A stretch of 64,000 bases of DNA from Porogramme epimiltina (taxonomy: Eukaryota; Basidiomycota; Agaricomycetes; Polyporales; Polyporaceae), in NCBI GenBank assembly GCA_900155495.1, contig FTLJ01000572.1:1-64000 (forward strand), given 5' to 3'. Below the pieces are notes generated by a model that was not told where the DNA came from, did no database searches, and saw only the letters and a program-made list of their open reading frames with translations. The stretch's first letter is position 1, and each line of letters opens with the position of its first letter. This document shows, piece after piece, positions 11,279-22,851 of the stretch. The translations under genes were made by a program, and so were the position numbers.

Positions 11279-11904
11279 GCTGTACGCAGAAGCGCTGTAT
11301 GCGCAACAGGGGCCCTTCAGGGGCTGTTATATAGGAAGTTGTGGCGCTGTTCTTGTCGCGTCTGGGGTCGAATTTCGCTCCGCGGCGCCCACTAAGCATG
11401 CTTGGGGAAACGCGATTTGACACGCGATAGTAATGCGGGCGTGTGATGTCAGAATCCTCGTTGATTAATGTCGAGGGCAGCGGGTTAGGGCGACGAACAT
11501 CCTGCCCTGAAAAGATGCAGTTCTTCGAGCGGGTGGGATGGCCTTTGCATAGTTGAAGTATGCTCTCAGCATTCAGCGGGTGCTTGGGAGAATTGCGCGC
11601 GCAGTGGGGCGGAGACGGAGACCTTACATCAACATGACAAACTGGCTTGCGGTCCACGTCATGCATCATTTCAAGCTGGGCATGTTTAGCGCCCAGATCG
11701 GCACGTCGATCCTAGTCAAATCAGGCAATGCTTAGATAAGTGACAACGGAATAGCCTTGAGCCATATCATGACTCGGATGACTCGGACACTGGGCTTTTT
11801 ACTTCTACTACCATCTGCTGTATACTCCGACTTTTACGATCCAACGTTGGGGGAACTCCATGTGGAGAGGGAGGAGTTAGTGTCGTTTTACACTTCATTC
11901 AAAC
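11279..11904. promoter_or_regulatory. Divergent intergenic region between aldehyde dehydrogenase A and the F-box gene
   Basis: The 626 bases separate two start codons that point away from each other, so both promoters must be here. I see no gene and no unambiguous TATA element. Confidence 0.4.
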
Positions 11905-12962
11905 ATGGACGGCCTCCCTCTCGAACTTCTGGAACAAATCTTCACAGAAGCATGCGTTGATGGTGGCCGCACGGGATGCTCCCTTTCGCTCGTTTCCACA
12001 CAAATCAACGCCGTAGCTCGTAACGTCCGCTTTCACACTCTATTCATTACCCCTGCAACGCCTTCCCGTGTCTCCCAACTTCTCGTATGCCTGAAGAAAG
12101 AATACGGTATTAGACAAAACCTTGGGCATACTCCGAAGATTAAGCACTTGTGCATCACTGTGCGCGAAGAGCCTAACGCCAACGCCGAGCAGCGACAGGA
12201 ACAAGATGCAGCAACCATTAACCAAGCTCCCTTCTTCACAGAGATCACTACCCTCATACAGCTCGCCTCGCGAGACCTTCAGACATTTTGTTTCGTCCAC
12301 TGTGCTCCGTCGAGCGAATCCCGGGACCTCGGCATTGAGCTACGGGATGTAGAGTGCGGACCAGGTGGCTTCCCCGCTCTGCGCGAGCTCACAATCGTCG
12401 GGAGCTATCCGTTTGCCGAGGCCCTCCCTGGAACTGCTCCCGTCATGCCCCATTTGGAGCGCCTGCACCTGGTGATCCCTGCATACGGAACGCGTGTTAA
12501 AGGGATGAAACTCGGTCCTTGGCCAGTGCGTGCTCCACGCCTCACCCACTTCCGCCTCACAAACGTCCTCTATATTCCAGAGGGGCTGGAACAAGTCCTC
12601 GGTATGTCTTCGGTACCACTTCTGCTATACCTCCCTGTGCAGCGTCTAATGGCGCTTCATACATTGCAGGAGTGGATGAGGCCGGGGCCGGGTCATCGAC
12701 TCGCTTCTTGAGCCTGAAGGTGGCTCTCGTACAGCCCATCGGACAGCCAGGAAGAACTCCAGGCGGTCGGATCAAGCAGTACGCAGGCCAGAGAGAACGT
12801 GGTGTCACAATGAAGCGACTGAACGGAATGATGGCCGCCGCTCCGTGCCTGCAGCTGATCTTGCCAGGTACCATGATGAGGTATAACCGCCGCTGGGACA
12901 AGGATGTGGTGGATGAATGGATGGGGAGGTTTCAAGGCGGAGAAGGGTGTTGGAGGGTCTGA
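11905..12962 (+). CDS. F-box-like protein
   Basis: Two exons, 11905-12601 and 12670-12962, joined in phase, give about 329 residues. The N-terminus MDGLPLELLEQIFTEACVDG, followed by LSLVSTQINAVARNVRF, is an F-box motif of the type expanded in Agaricomycetes. Such proteins are substrate receptors of SCF ubiquitin ligases and bind Skp1 through this motif. The rest (for example PALRELTIVGSY and MPHLERLHLVIP) has the spacing of irregular leucine-rich repeats. The C-terminal part after the intron is basic and shows no motif. The substrate is unknown. The gene sits between aldehyde dehydrogenase A and UbiA-like protein A, both on the other strand. Confidence 0.75.
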
Positions 12963-13170
12963 CATGCTGTCATAGCTTTTTACGGGTTGTACGTGTATAC
13001 GTGTACGAAGAGTTTTTATTCATGTGACATTGCCCTACTGTAGGGGTTGCCACTGAACAGGCGTCTCCGCCACTGCATCAAGTGGAGAGCGGGATGACGA
13101 GGTTCTCCATTATCGGGATGTAATATCTTCCAATCACAAGCCGTAATATCCCGGAAACGATGTAGTAGGT

Positions 13171-14259
13171 CTAGATAGCAGCCATCGAGGCAGCCTTGAT
13201 AAAAGGCGCAGCGTGCATAAACCACGACCAAATCTACGGTGAACGAGAAATGAGCTTCGTATGATATGGACTCGGGGCATAATGAATGAGAGTTGGGCAC
13301 TCACGTTGTAAACCGTGTACGACGTCTGGTCATCGTCCCGCGACTTCATGCTTAGGAACCGCAGCCCAACCCACAGCCCCAGCACGACCACCCCTACGAT
13401 TGCAGGAGGATATGTGTCGCTGTAGAGGAACGCAAAGTGCAATGACCAGCCGGAGATAAGCATCGCAGTCAGGACGCGGCTCGCCATGGGGTACACGATG
13501 GGCAGCGTGCGGCGCCCGTGTAACATGTCTCCATGGGTGTCGCGGAAATCCTGGGCCTGGATCGTGGTGAGGTTTACCAGGATCAGGTGTAGCTGGACTG
13601 GCAGCGCGTCTGGGGAGTGTGTGGTCCCTTTGGATAGACACATGAAAAACTCAGAGACAGGCCAAGGTAAACCGAAAGTTAGATGCACGTACCTACGCGA
13701 GCCGCGTTCGTCGACCCTATGATAAAGCATGCGTGGCCGATGGCATTGAGCACATTGCGCATAAGCCAATGAGACCCGAGGTCGAGCTCGTTGTATGCGA
13801 TCGTCGCGGCCGAGAGTATCATCCCCTCTACCAGGACGCCGCAGTTCGCAGAGTAGAGAATACACACGGCGAGGAGTGTCCATCTCAGGCGGAGCGCAGC
13901 TTGTAGAGAGATACGCCCGGAGGGTATTGGACGCCAAGGCTTATTCTGACTGTCTTCTTCGGGGTTGAAGGTCTGGTTGGAAACGCAGAACTGAAGGAGA
14001 TGGAGGAATACCCATGTTCCACGGAGGAATATTTGATGGGGTTTGTGTTGCCCTGAGGCCATAGTGCCAAACATCGTCTAGTAGATAGCGGTTAGAACGA
14101 TTATGACTGGTAGGGCATGACAGGGCGTACCGAGAGCGCCAAGCCGCCTAGAATATCGGATTTGACGAATAGACTGACCACGTAGAGGGCAGTTGAGAGG
14201 GAAGTAAATGTGTCTCGCAACTTCGAGTTCATGTCGCTCATCTTGGGGTAAAGATCCAT
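13171..14259 (-). CDS. UbiA-like integral membrane prenyltransferase/cyclase A
   Basis: The first exon starts at 14259 (MDLYPKMSDMNSKLRDTF; ATG at 14241 is an alternative). The next begins at TMFGTMAS and carries the first Asp-rich motif region NQTFNPEEDSQNKPWRPIPS. A further exon carries the second motif QAQDFRDTHGD and RRTLPIVYP, and the last gives IWSWFMHAAPFIK with the stop at 13171-13173. Several TM helices are evident. UbiA proteins bind prenyl diphosphates through the two Asp-rich motifs and either transfer the prenyl group or, in some fungi, cyclise it. Position 5 of the first motif is Asn, where paralogue B has Asp. The substrate cannot be read from sequence. Confidence 0.8.
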
Positions 14260-15769
14260 GCCCCGCTGAGACTTGACCTGTTTATATCCACGCTGTTGGG
14301 CCTAGGTACATCGTATCGTAGCTTGTACGGAACTTGCGGTACCTTCCAGAACGCGATAGCACTCAGTACGAAACCTCCAGTGCCTGCATTCGGAGGTGCG
14401 GCGCTCCGATGATCTACTACCCCAGGGGAATCCATCCGGCCGCAACATCCGAGAGTATGGATGGACGCCCGCCGTAGCTCTGTATTCGGAAAGGGGGTCA
14501 CGGGTGACGTGTATCAGCTAAAAGTTGTATTCCACCTCGTAGTGGCTGTCATATACGCACCGAACATGATTCTACGCTGCTCTCAGAAACGAGGGCTACA
14601 TGAAAGGTACGCTGTGTAAGCCTAGTCTCATCAGCAAAGTAAATGTCAACTTAGAACTTACTTTCCCCCTCCTGCATTCCGAGCACGGGTACATGTCACT
14701 GCCCCTGAGCAATGAGTGAGATACCGGTAGTTCCGATCAATCCACACCGGAGCGGAAGTAAACTCTGTTGGTAGAGCATTCTTGCGGGGCGCCTGGGAAA
14801 ATGAAAGGGAAGGTTAAAACACGGATGCAATGCGCTGTAAATCTCGCAAAGTCACCTACCAAACATTTCGGCTCTCAGTATAGGCTAAGATTGGGCCACG
14901 AATGGGCCATGGCTCCTATGGATGCGATCGAGCATTCATCGGCTGGCTATAGCGTCTAGCTACCGTCTGTTTTAAGGCACGTCGGTGGGTCGTGGGATGG
15001 AGAAGTCCAGGTCTATGAAGATACCGAGGCGTGTTAACTTCTTCCGATAACTGAAGATTGAGAACATTGATCCCTCACACTTTACTACGGGCAAGACGGG
15101 GTAGCTCGTCGTGCTATGTTGCTTAATGCAAACGATATGAATATTAACGCGCGCTAACGAGATCTTGACAGCCCTTTCGTTAGATGAAAGGTAGACGACT
15201 ATTCAGTACATTAGGTTACTGTGTGGCGTCTATAAGTGTGTCTATCAGCCCTTAGTATTTCTATGTAAAGGGGAGCAGTCGCTTACTGATAATGTAATGC
15301 ATATGGAGAAGGTAGCATCGCGCACTGCGTTGGCCTTATCTCGGGGGGAGGTTCGCTGAGATTGGGGAGGTATACAGTGAGGGCGCTCCCTTCGTGCTAG
15401 CGCATGCATGTGACGGAAAACGTTGGTTGAGGATGCATCGCCCTCGAGCGTTGCAATCTCCGGGGCTGAATCCTCCGTCTGAATAGATATAAGGCGCCCT
15501 ATACGGTTCTGGTTTAGAGGTCTCATGAGGTGGGTTCAAACCTGCGTGATGATTTTCGAATGTTGAACGCCTCCGGTCGTATCGGAGTGGCCTATAGAGA
15601 GAGCGTCAGTCAGTTCAAATAGTCTTAAAGGCGCCCCAACCATCTCCACCGAGGATTTCGGGACGACCGAAAGAATCGGATAGGAGGAGATTGGAGAAAT
15701 GACGATAAAACCAGGCCGACTATGCGTGCATGCCCCTCGACACTCAGATCTTCGGAGGTAGACGTCGAC
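14260..15769. other. Intergenic region upstream of UbiA-like A and of the methyltransferase gene
   Basis: About 1.5 kb with no supported gene. Frames on both strands are short and carry no motif. The minus-strand frames near 15245-15540 and 15536-15934 look fortuitous. It holds the promoters of two divergent genes. Confidence 0.4.
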
Positions 15770-16559
15770 ATGAGCTCTCAGAACTACCTCGTCAAAATCC
15801 CCGCGCTCCTGCTGGTCATGGTAGGCGAATACTGCGCGATATGGCCCCCGCAGAATCCCCCGCCCGACAAAGTCGAGGGTAAAGCGTTCGGCGAGCAAGA
15901 CTTCATCACGCGCGTCGCGCGCTGGGGTCCTCAAATCACCGTGGTGGGCCCCCCCTTCTCAGAAAATGTGATCCGCACTCACCTCATGACCGCCCTAGAC
16001 CGTCCTATGGACGTCTCACATCGCTGAGATAACCGCGCTCCTCGCGCGCGCGCACCCCACCTCCCCGCTCTCCCCGCCCCTCCTCGCCGCACTGTTCCCC
16101 AACGCCAGCGCCGCACGCGCGGATCGCCTCGCGCCTACCCCCATCTTCCTCGTGGGCCTCACGCTCGTCTCCGCGGGCGGCGCCGCGCGGCGCGCGTGCT
16201 TCTCAGCGCTCGGGCGCTTCTTCACGTACGAGCTCGGCGTGCTCAAGGGCCACCGCCTTGTCACGCGCGGGCCGTACGCGGTCGTGCGGCACCCGGCGTA
16301 CACCGCGTTCATCGTCGCGGTCGCGGGGATCTTGTGCGCGCAGCTCGGGCCGGGGTCGTACGTGTCGGAGAGCGGGTGGCTGGAGCGGGGCTGGGTGAGC
16401 GCCACGGTATGGGTGTGGGTCACGTGGCTGGTCGTTGTGGCGCTTGTTGCGGTGAGGAGGACGGCGAAGGAGGACGCGGTGTTGAGGCAGGAGTTTGGGG
16501 CGGAGTGGGAGGCTTGGGCGAGGAAGACACCCTACAAGCTGATCCCTTACATATATTGA
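15770..16559 (+). CDS. Isoprenylcysteine carboxyl methyltransferase-like protein
   Basis: Two exons in phase: 15770-15943 (start MSSQNYLVKIPALLLVMVGE) and 16029-16559, about 234 residues. Exon 2 contains the family hallmark LVTRGPYAVVRHPAYTAF, a TM pair (TVWVWVTWLVVVALVAV) and the C-terminal Glu/Trp/Tyr signature AEWEAWARKTPYKLIPYIY. ICMT enzymes are multi-pass ER proteins that methylate the carboxyl of farnesyl- or geranylgeranyl-cysteine using S-adenosylmethionine. The PEMT/ICMT fold is shared with other small-molecule methyltransferases, so the substrate is not certain. Exon 2 is very GC-rich. The gene converges on hexokinase and lies between the two aldehyde dehydrogenase/UbiA pairs. Confidence 0.8.
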
Positions 16560-16990
16560 TACTGTCCTGAGAGCTAGTGTCGGAGGGAACTTCATCATGC
16601 AGGACGAGACTAGTGGGATTGCGGTGTTAGCATTAGGATCGGTGTATAAAGCGATAAGAACGAGAACACCCAACGCACACACCACCCTCAGCTAGGAACC
16701 CTCACAAATGTCGAGTTGGCTCCGGCGTGTCTTCGACGAAAATTTCTGCATGCGCCGGAGTTCACAGCAAAGCAATTCGATCGAAAAGATAAAGTGCAAA
16801 AATGTCCATCTACGTAAGGGCCATAGGTAGTTACTTACACGATGTTTGTACAACAACAGCAGGGATATCGCGCACAAAGCGCATGCCGACTGTCTCTGTG
16901 GTACAGATACACACTAAAGCGGATTCTTTGCCTCGCGTCTTCTTCTTTCCTTTCCGCCACCCCTCTTCCTGGTGGCTCGTCTATGTGTGC
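16560..16990. other. Convergent intergenic region
   Basis: 3' regions of the methyltransferase gene (+) and hexokinase (-). No gene seen. Confidence 0.5.
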
Positions 16991-19247
16991 TCATAGGTTG
17001 GGGTAGATGTTCGCGTCCTTGCGGTCTTTGGTCATCGCCGCGACAATTGCGCTGCCGATGCCGCTGCCGTCTTCGGCGTGGTAGGTAACGATGTTCCTGC
17101 AGGCCGGCCTTCAGGAAACGAACATGGAAAGCGAGGAATAGCTAGACACTCACTTTCCCTTCTCGCCGAAGATGTCGTGTAGACCCTCGTGTATCCGCTC
17201 CGCGAACATAGGGTATTTCTACACACAGACCGCGTGTGAGCCATCTTCCATGACATATAGCGAATGCCGCACTCACGTTATAGAGTGAACCGTCCGCCCC
17301 GACCGAGCAGCCCTCATCGAGGTAGCCCATCTTGCTCACGATCGCGGCAATACCGCACGCGCTGAGACGCGCGGCGCGGCGACCGACGAGCTTCGCGAGT
17401 GCGCGGAAGAACTGGCGCTCGGCGAGCGTCGTCTCGACCGCGAAGAAGTGGTTGAAGATGCCGATGATCATGAGGAGCTCGTCGGTCGGGTCCATCTCCA
17501 TGAGCGAGAGGAAGGCGGTGTCGAACGAGTACGGGATCTCGAGCTTGTACGTGTTCTGGCCGAGGAAGAGCACGCCCTCGTCGATGAGCTCGCAGATGAT
17601 GAGGCGGAGGATTTCGCCGAGGTACCGCCCCGAGATGAGCTTCTCGAATGCCTGCTCGCCGGGCTTGTTGGAGGTCTCGTCGATGATCTGGTCGTACTTG
17701 GTGCGTGGGAGATTCTCGTGCTCGAATGAATCGAAGGCACCCTGGAAGAGGATGTGCTCAGCTTAGATCCGGTTGGAGATGAGGAGAGAAGTCCTCACCC
17801 ATTCACAGTTGATCGCCATCTCCATGTCGGGGTCGATGCCGAGGTTGGCGATCTTGGGGATGTCCTTGACGCGCTCCATGTACGCGGCATTGCAGCCAGT
17901 GCCGAAAATGCAAGCAATGCGGGTCTTGGGGTTCACATAGTGCGACGCGATAAGCGTGCCCGTAGTATCACATGTTAGTGCGACGACTTCCGCGGGGACT
18001 GACTGTCAAGGCATTGATGGGATGCGGACATCAGCACGCGAGCGTAATCAAAAGTCTAAATATGGCATACATGTTTCTCCAGAGATTTGCGGAACATTGC
18101 GACGACGTCATGGCCCTCGGTGTTAGCAGCACCGAAGCCCTTCGTCCACCGGATGAGGACACCGTGGTCAATGTGGTCTTGTCTGTCAAAAAGTGAGCTA
18201 ATGGAGTTTACGTCGATGCAAACAACGTACGAGCAGGGGTAAGAGAACTGTGACACAGCGTTAACGGAGCACTCTAAACCAATGGGTGGACACGAACCGT
18301 GAAACCAAGAGGGAGGACGGCGTCCTTGGGAATCTGGCCTTCTTCCTGGTGGGTGGTGACGAAGGCCTTCAGGCACTCCCCGCAGAAGTCAAAAAGCTTC
18401 TGCCCGTCCTCCTGCTTCTGTTCCTCCGTGAGACGATATTTGGCCTGGGTGATCTCGAACTTCCCCGCGCCTTCGAGCGTCACGAGACAGACGCGGAGGT
18501 TGGTTCCGCCTATAATGCATATGCGTGAGTATGACGCATACAACGGCAGCCGCGCACGTGAGGGGTGGTATCTCCCGACAAATGCACTCGGTACAGGGCC
18601 CCGGGACGGGATGGAATCACGGGGAGCCGAGAAGTTCCAGCTCAGGTTGTCGAGCTATCGTCGGAGGGCAGTGATGGGGACAAGGGATACAGTGGATACC
18701 ACGATGGAAGGATGGGAAACGAGCACCTCGGGACGGGACACTGGAGTGTACTCACCGAGATCGACCGCAAGGTAGTTGCCCTTCTCCTGGCCTGTAGGCC
18801 ATCCAAAGACGTAGGTCGGAATCATGGGCTGGTATCCATAAGACCACGACGTCGATATAAAGTATATTCGCATATCGAGAAAAGAGACACACACCACAAC
18901 CTGTTTGTGCTTAGCAAGTCCGAGCTCTAGTGACTCCTTGAATGCTTCGACAATCATCCGCATGCGCTGCGGGGTGACGTTGAATCTGAGCGCAAAAAGT
19001 TAGATCGCGTTGGGGTCGCATGCATGCTGGCGAAAAGGCTTACAGTGCTTCATACTTGCGGAGGTGGTCCGCCATAGTCCTGTGATTTGGAGCGATCGCA
19101 TGCGAGCCGACGCGGGGGACCTGGAGAGCGAACGTACTTCTTGGTTGCGTGCGGGAGCCCGTCCTCATCCTGGGAGTGCTTGGTGAACGTCGTGAGCGTC
19201 TGCCCGGACGGGAGGAGGACGGTGGAGCTGCCCCGTCTGCTGGCCAT
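16991..19247 (-). CDS. Hexokinase
   Basis: Phosphorylates hexoses with ATP at the entry to glycolysis. The start is at 19247 (MASRRGSSTVLLPSGQTL); the second exon begins in phase with KTMADHLRKYEAL. Further exons give PMIPTYVFGWPTG, GGTNLRVC, LGFTFSYPCSQ (split by introns), WTKGFGAANTEG, the GTGCNAAYMERV motif, NCEWGAF, EKLISGRYLGE, GADGSLYN, KYPMFAERI and the end ANIYPNL with the stop at 16991-16993. Length is near 500 residues, the usual single-domain fungal size. One oddity: at the catalytic Asp the sequence is ALTCDTTGTL where hexokinases normally have Asn-Asp, so a sugar-contacting Asn is replaced by Cys. The other sugar ligands appear intact. It is divergently paired with the uL14m gene. 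Confidence 0.92.
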
Positions 19248-19518
19248 CGTTGTGCGCGTGCGGGGGGTCGGGGGCGGGGACGAGGACGAGGAGGAGCAGC
19301 GGGCGGAGTCGATATCGGCCGCGAGCTGGGCGAGAGCAAGACACGGCTCCACCAGGCGCCCGGGCGCGGTCGACCGAGGCGAGCCGACTCGCGCCAAATT
19401 TGGCACTTGTCCGCGTTATTCCCGCCGGATAAGCCCACTTGTCGCGCGTAATTCCCCTCTCCTGCCACCGCGCCGCGCTCCGTCTCTCTCTCCTCCACCC
19501 ACCCAGCACAGACGAGGC
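19248..19518. promoter_or_regulatory. Bidirectional promoter, hexokinase / uL14m
   Basis: Only 271 bases separate the two divergent start codons. Immediately 5' of the hexokinase ATG, on the minus strand, is a long pyrimidine tract (CTCCTCCTCGTCCTCGTC), typical of highly expressed fungal genes. A second CT-rich tract (19476-19500) precedes the uL14m ATG. No TATA box is obvious. Confidence 0.55.
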
Positions 19519-20027
19519 ATGATCGGCCTCAAGGGAACTCTCAATGTGTGCCTGCCCCCTTTTGTGCGGCGCGACCCACCGCTCACACTTCCCCCTCCTC
19601 CACCAGGTCATAGACAACTCGGGAGCACTCCTCGTCGAGTGCGTCAACGTCCTCAAGCAAAAGGTCAACAACGGCTGGGGCAGCGTCGGCGACGAGATCG
19701 TCTGTGTCGTCAAGCGTGCCCGCCCCATCGCCGGCCAGGCCTCCGCCTCCGCGCCCAAGGTCCGCCAGGGCGACGTCCGCCGCGCCGTCATCGTCCGCAC
19801 CCGCAAGGCCGTCCGCCGCCCCGACGGCCGCTTCATCCGCTTCGACGACAACGCCGCGGTTCTCCTCAACAACAAGCGCGAGATGTTGGGCACGCGCATA
19901 GGTGGCGTCGTGAGCGCGGACCTGCGCATGAAGGGTTGGGGGAAGATTGTCAGTTTGGCTCCTAAGGTGCGTGCCAGCAGTGCGTTGGCCCTTGAAACCT
20001 GTCTGACGAGTCTATCAGGTCGTATGA
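19519..20027 (+). CDS. Mitochondrial large-subunit ribosomal protein uL14m
   Basis: Three exons: 19519-19545, 19607-19966 and 20019-20027, giving 131 residues. The sequence starts MIGLKGTLN, continues [19 protein letters not shown], and has the L14 signature region [19 protein letters not shown], then [11 protein letters not shown] and LGTRIGGVV. The last exon contributes only two codons and the stop, so the protein ends SLAPKVV; reading through that intron instead would add an unlikely tail. L14 binds 23S-type rRNA at the subunit interface, and the length and N-terminus fit the mitochondrial type. It is a housekeeping gene sharing a promoter region with hexokinase. Confidence 0.93.
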
Positions 20028-20371
20028 TATAGTCATGTTATAATGTCTCACTACTCCTCTGCTATCGTTGCTGTCTCCGGGATAACACCCTTCTCTGCGT
20101 GCATTCTGGTTTTAGCCGTGACACGGTAAGTGCTCCTTTTCGCCGTGTTGCATGCACGAGGTTACCCCCGCACACATCCCGCATTTGAATGAGAAAGCTA
20201 GAAGAGCAAGAGAAATTACAACATGCGGATGTGTATATACAAATCTTTCGAGAGCAGTTGGTATAAGTTATCCCCTCCATCTGCGTCTACAACGTCCCAA
20301 CGTCCAGCCAACTCGATGCCCCCTCCACGTCAAGCCTCGAAACCGCCGAAAAACACGACATACACGCTCAG
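20028..20371. other. Convergent intergenic region
   Basis: 3' regions of uL14m (+) and aldehyde dehydrogenase B (-). No gene seen. Confidence 0.5.
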
Positions 20372-22851
20372 CTAATACGGCAAGGTGAACGGAATATCCC
20401 CACGAGTCAGCAAGACCGAGGCGGCGCCGACAAGCGTGACTGAGAGCCACAACGCCCACCTCGACGACGGTGCCTTCCCTGACGGGCGCGGCGGGAGCGA
20501 TGGCATGAGTGCCTGCATTGGCTTGAGGTCCTGAAAGAGGGAGAGGTTAGAGATGAGCGGGAGACGAGTGGGTTGGGGGAGGACGTACGGTGTACGGAGG
20601 GTACCGGCAGCCGAAGCCCAACTTGTCCACCCTGAAAGAGAAATGAAATGATGTTAGGCGGAGCAACAAACGCGTATTTGTGAGACTGACCAGCCGGGGT
20701 TGTCTATGGTCGCCCGTTTGTGCGTGAACTGCTCGAACATGTCTTTGCCGGTGTAGTAGCCGTCTAAGAGAGCGTCAGCCTCCAAAAAAGAAGTCGAAGT
20801 AGGAGAAGACCTACAGCCGCTCTCGCCAACACCTCCCATGGGGCAGCCGACAACTATAGAGGACCTCAGATGGTATTTTGGAGGGACACATAGGGGGAGA
20901 CGTACCTCCTACAATGATCACAACATCGTTCGCGACAGCGGTTCCGCTCTTCGTGCTGCTGAAGACTACGGCGCGGTCTCAGACTACGCTCAGTGCTCCC
21001 CACAACGTGGTGCTTACCCTTTTCCTGGAACGCCTTATCTTGCGAGAAGACGTACACGGAGAGTGGATGGTCGCTGAGAAAGCACATGTGGGTGAGTGTC
21101 TGGCCGAAGCACGACTTCGACACGAACTCACCGCTCATTGATGAACGCAATCGCCTCGTCCACATCCTTGACCGGAATCAGAGCCAAAATCGGCCCAAAG
21201 ATCTCCCTACGACCCTCCGTTAGCCCCGCTCCCCACACACCCAAGTCTCCCAGGACCAGAACTACAAGCAGGCGGGGCAGCACTCACTCGCTCATGAGTG
21301 CGTCGTCGCCCCTGACGTCCTTGACGACCGTCGGCGCGATGTACCTCTCCGCGACGTCCGTCTCGCCGCCGAGCACGACCGTGCCCTTGGTCGCGTCGAG
21401 GAGGCCCTTGATGCGCTCCGCGTGGCGCTCGCCGACGATGCGCGCGACGGACGCGGACTTGCGCGGGCCGTCGGGGTAGAACGTCGCGTAGACCTCCTTC
21501 ATCTCCTCGATCAGGCGGTCTTGGTGGCCCTCGGGGACGAGCACGTACTCTGGGCAGACGCACATCTGGTAGGGGGATGGGCCACGGGTGAGTGGGGGGC
21601 TCTGGCGGGGAAGAGAAGGGAGGTGCGCACCTGCCCCGCGTTGATGAAGCGACCCCAGAGGATGCGCTTCGCAGCGAGCTTGAAGTCGCTCTTGGGGTCG
21701 AGCACGACGGGGTTCTTGCCTGAAAACTGGATGAGTAAACACCACTCGGAAAACTCTTCGTATCTGACCTCCGAGCTGTAACAAGAAGTTAGAGCTACGA
21801 CACTCGAAAGCAACGCGATGGACGCACCTCAAGCGTTAGCGGAGTGAGGTGCTTGGCCGCAGCGGCAGCAATGATGCGAGCGACCCTCCCGTTTCCTTTG
21901 CATTGCGAGCGTCAGTACCGTGTACTCTCAGGGAACGGAAATAGTCCTCGCACCTGTGTACATGACTTTACAACATGTTAGGTCAGGAAGTTATTGTGAT
22001 TCGCGGGCAGAGACGTACTGTGATCCCACTGATACTCAAGAACCTTGGTCGTCTCCGGTACGCCACCATTCACGATATGGAACAGGTCAGTGTCGAGGTA
22101 CTTGGGCACCAGCTCCGCGAGGAGCGCCGCCGTCGCGGTCGTCTGCTCCGACGGCTTCATCACCACCGCGTTCCCGCCCGCGATCGCGCCGACCTGTACG
22201 GCGCACCAAGCCCATCAGCGTCGCGGCCCGAAGGAAGAAGTAGGCGCAGTGGGACGCGCGACGCACCAGGGGCGAGAGGAGCATGACGACGGGCCCGTTG
22301 AACGGCGCGATGATGAGCACGACGCCCTTGGGCTCGGGCCGGATCTTGGGGCCCATCGCCCACCAGCTGAGGCTGAACTCGGCCTTCTGCACCGCGGACC
22401 ACTTCTCGCAGTTGTCGTACGCGCGCTTGATGTCGATGTAGGTCCCGGGAAAGTCGATGCTGCGGTGGCGCGGATGTTAGCTTCCCCAGCTTCAACTTCA
22501 CGCGCGAGACGGGGGAAAGGTAGGCCAATAGAGGTAGAGGAGGGGAGAAGGAGGGGAGAAAGAGGGAGGGGGGGAGGGGAAACGCACAACTCGGTCTCGA
22601 CGTCGGGACGGCCGAGGTCGTGCTTGAGGGCCTCCTTGAAGCGCTGCTCGTTGTCCTTGAGCAGGTAACCAACCTGGGCGATCTGCTCCTTGCGGAAGGC
22701 GATGGACTTGGTCTTCCCAGACTTGAACGCGGCCTTTGCGCGCGCATGAATCTGGACGCCACAGCGTTTGGTCTCAGCGCTGCGTATCGGAAGGCGGACT
22801 GAGACCGTGTACCTTGGGGATCTCCTCCATGGGGGTAAATTCGAGGGACAT
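20372..22851 (-). CDS. Fatty aldehyde dehydrogenase B (ALDH3 family), C-terminally anchored
   Basis: Paralogue of 8824-11278 with the same exon structure and activity class. The start is at 22851 ([13 protein letters not shown]). Visible motifs are [63 protein letters not shown] (general-base Glu), [11 protein letters not shown] (catalytic Cys), [16 protein letters not shown] glycine loop and [13 protein letters not shown]. The protein ends in a hydrophobic anchor ([16 protein letters not shown]) and TLPY, stop at 20372-20374. The microexons of 12 nt (21954-21965) and 7 nt (21769-21775) are conserved in place and phase with copy A. The exons are more GC-rich than in copy A. A CT-rich tract lies upstream of the start. 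Confidence 0.9.

Noticed and set aside
15536..15934. Minus-strand gene opposite the methyltransferase start
   Set aside because: It is an antisense shadow of exon 1 of the methyltransferase gene and its promoter; no motif.
19040..19930. Long plus- and minus-strand frames across hexokinase exon 1 and uL14m
   Set aside because: They are out-of-frame shadows of two well-supported genes in GC-rich DNA.
19967..20040. Extended C-terminus of uL14m by reading through
   Set aside because: A 52-base GT-AG intron gives the family-typical end SLAPKVV; the read-through tail has no counterpart in the family.
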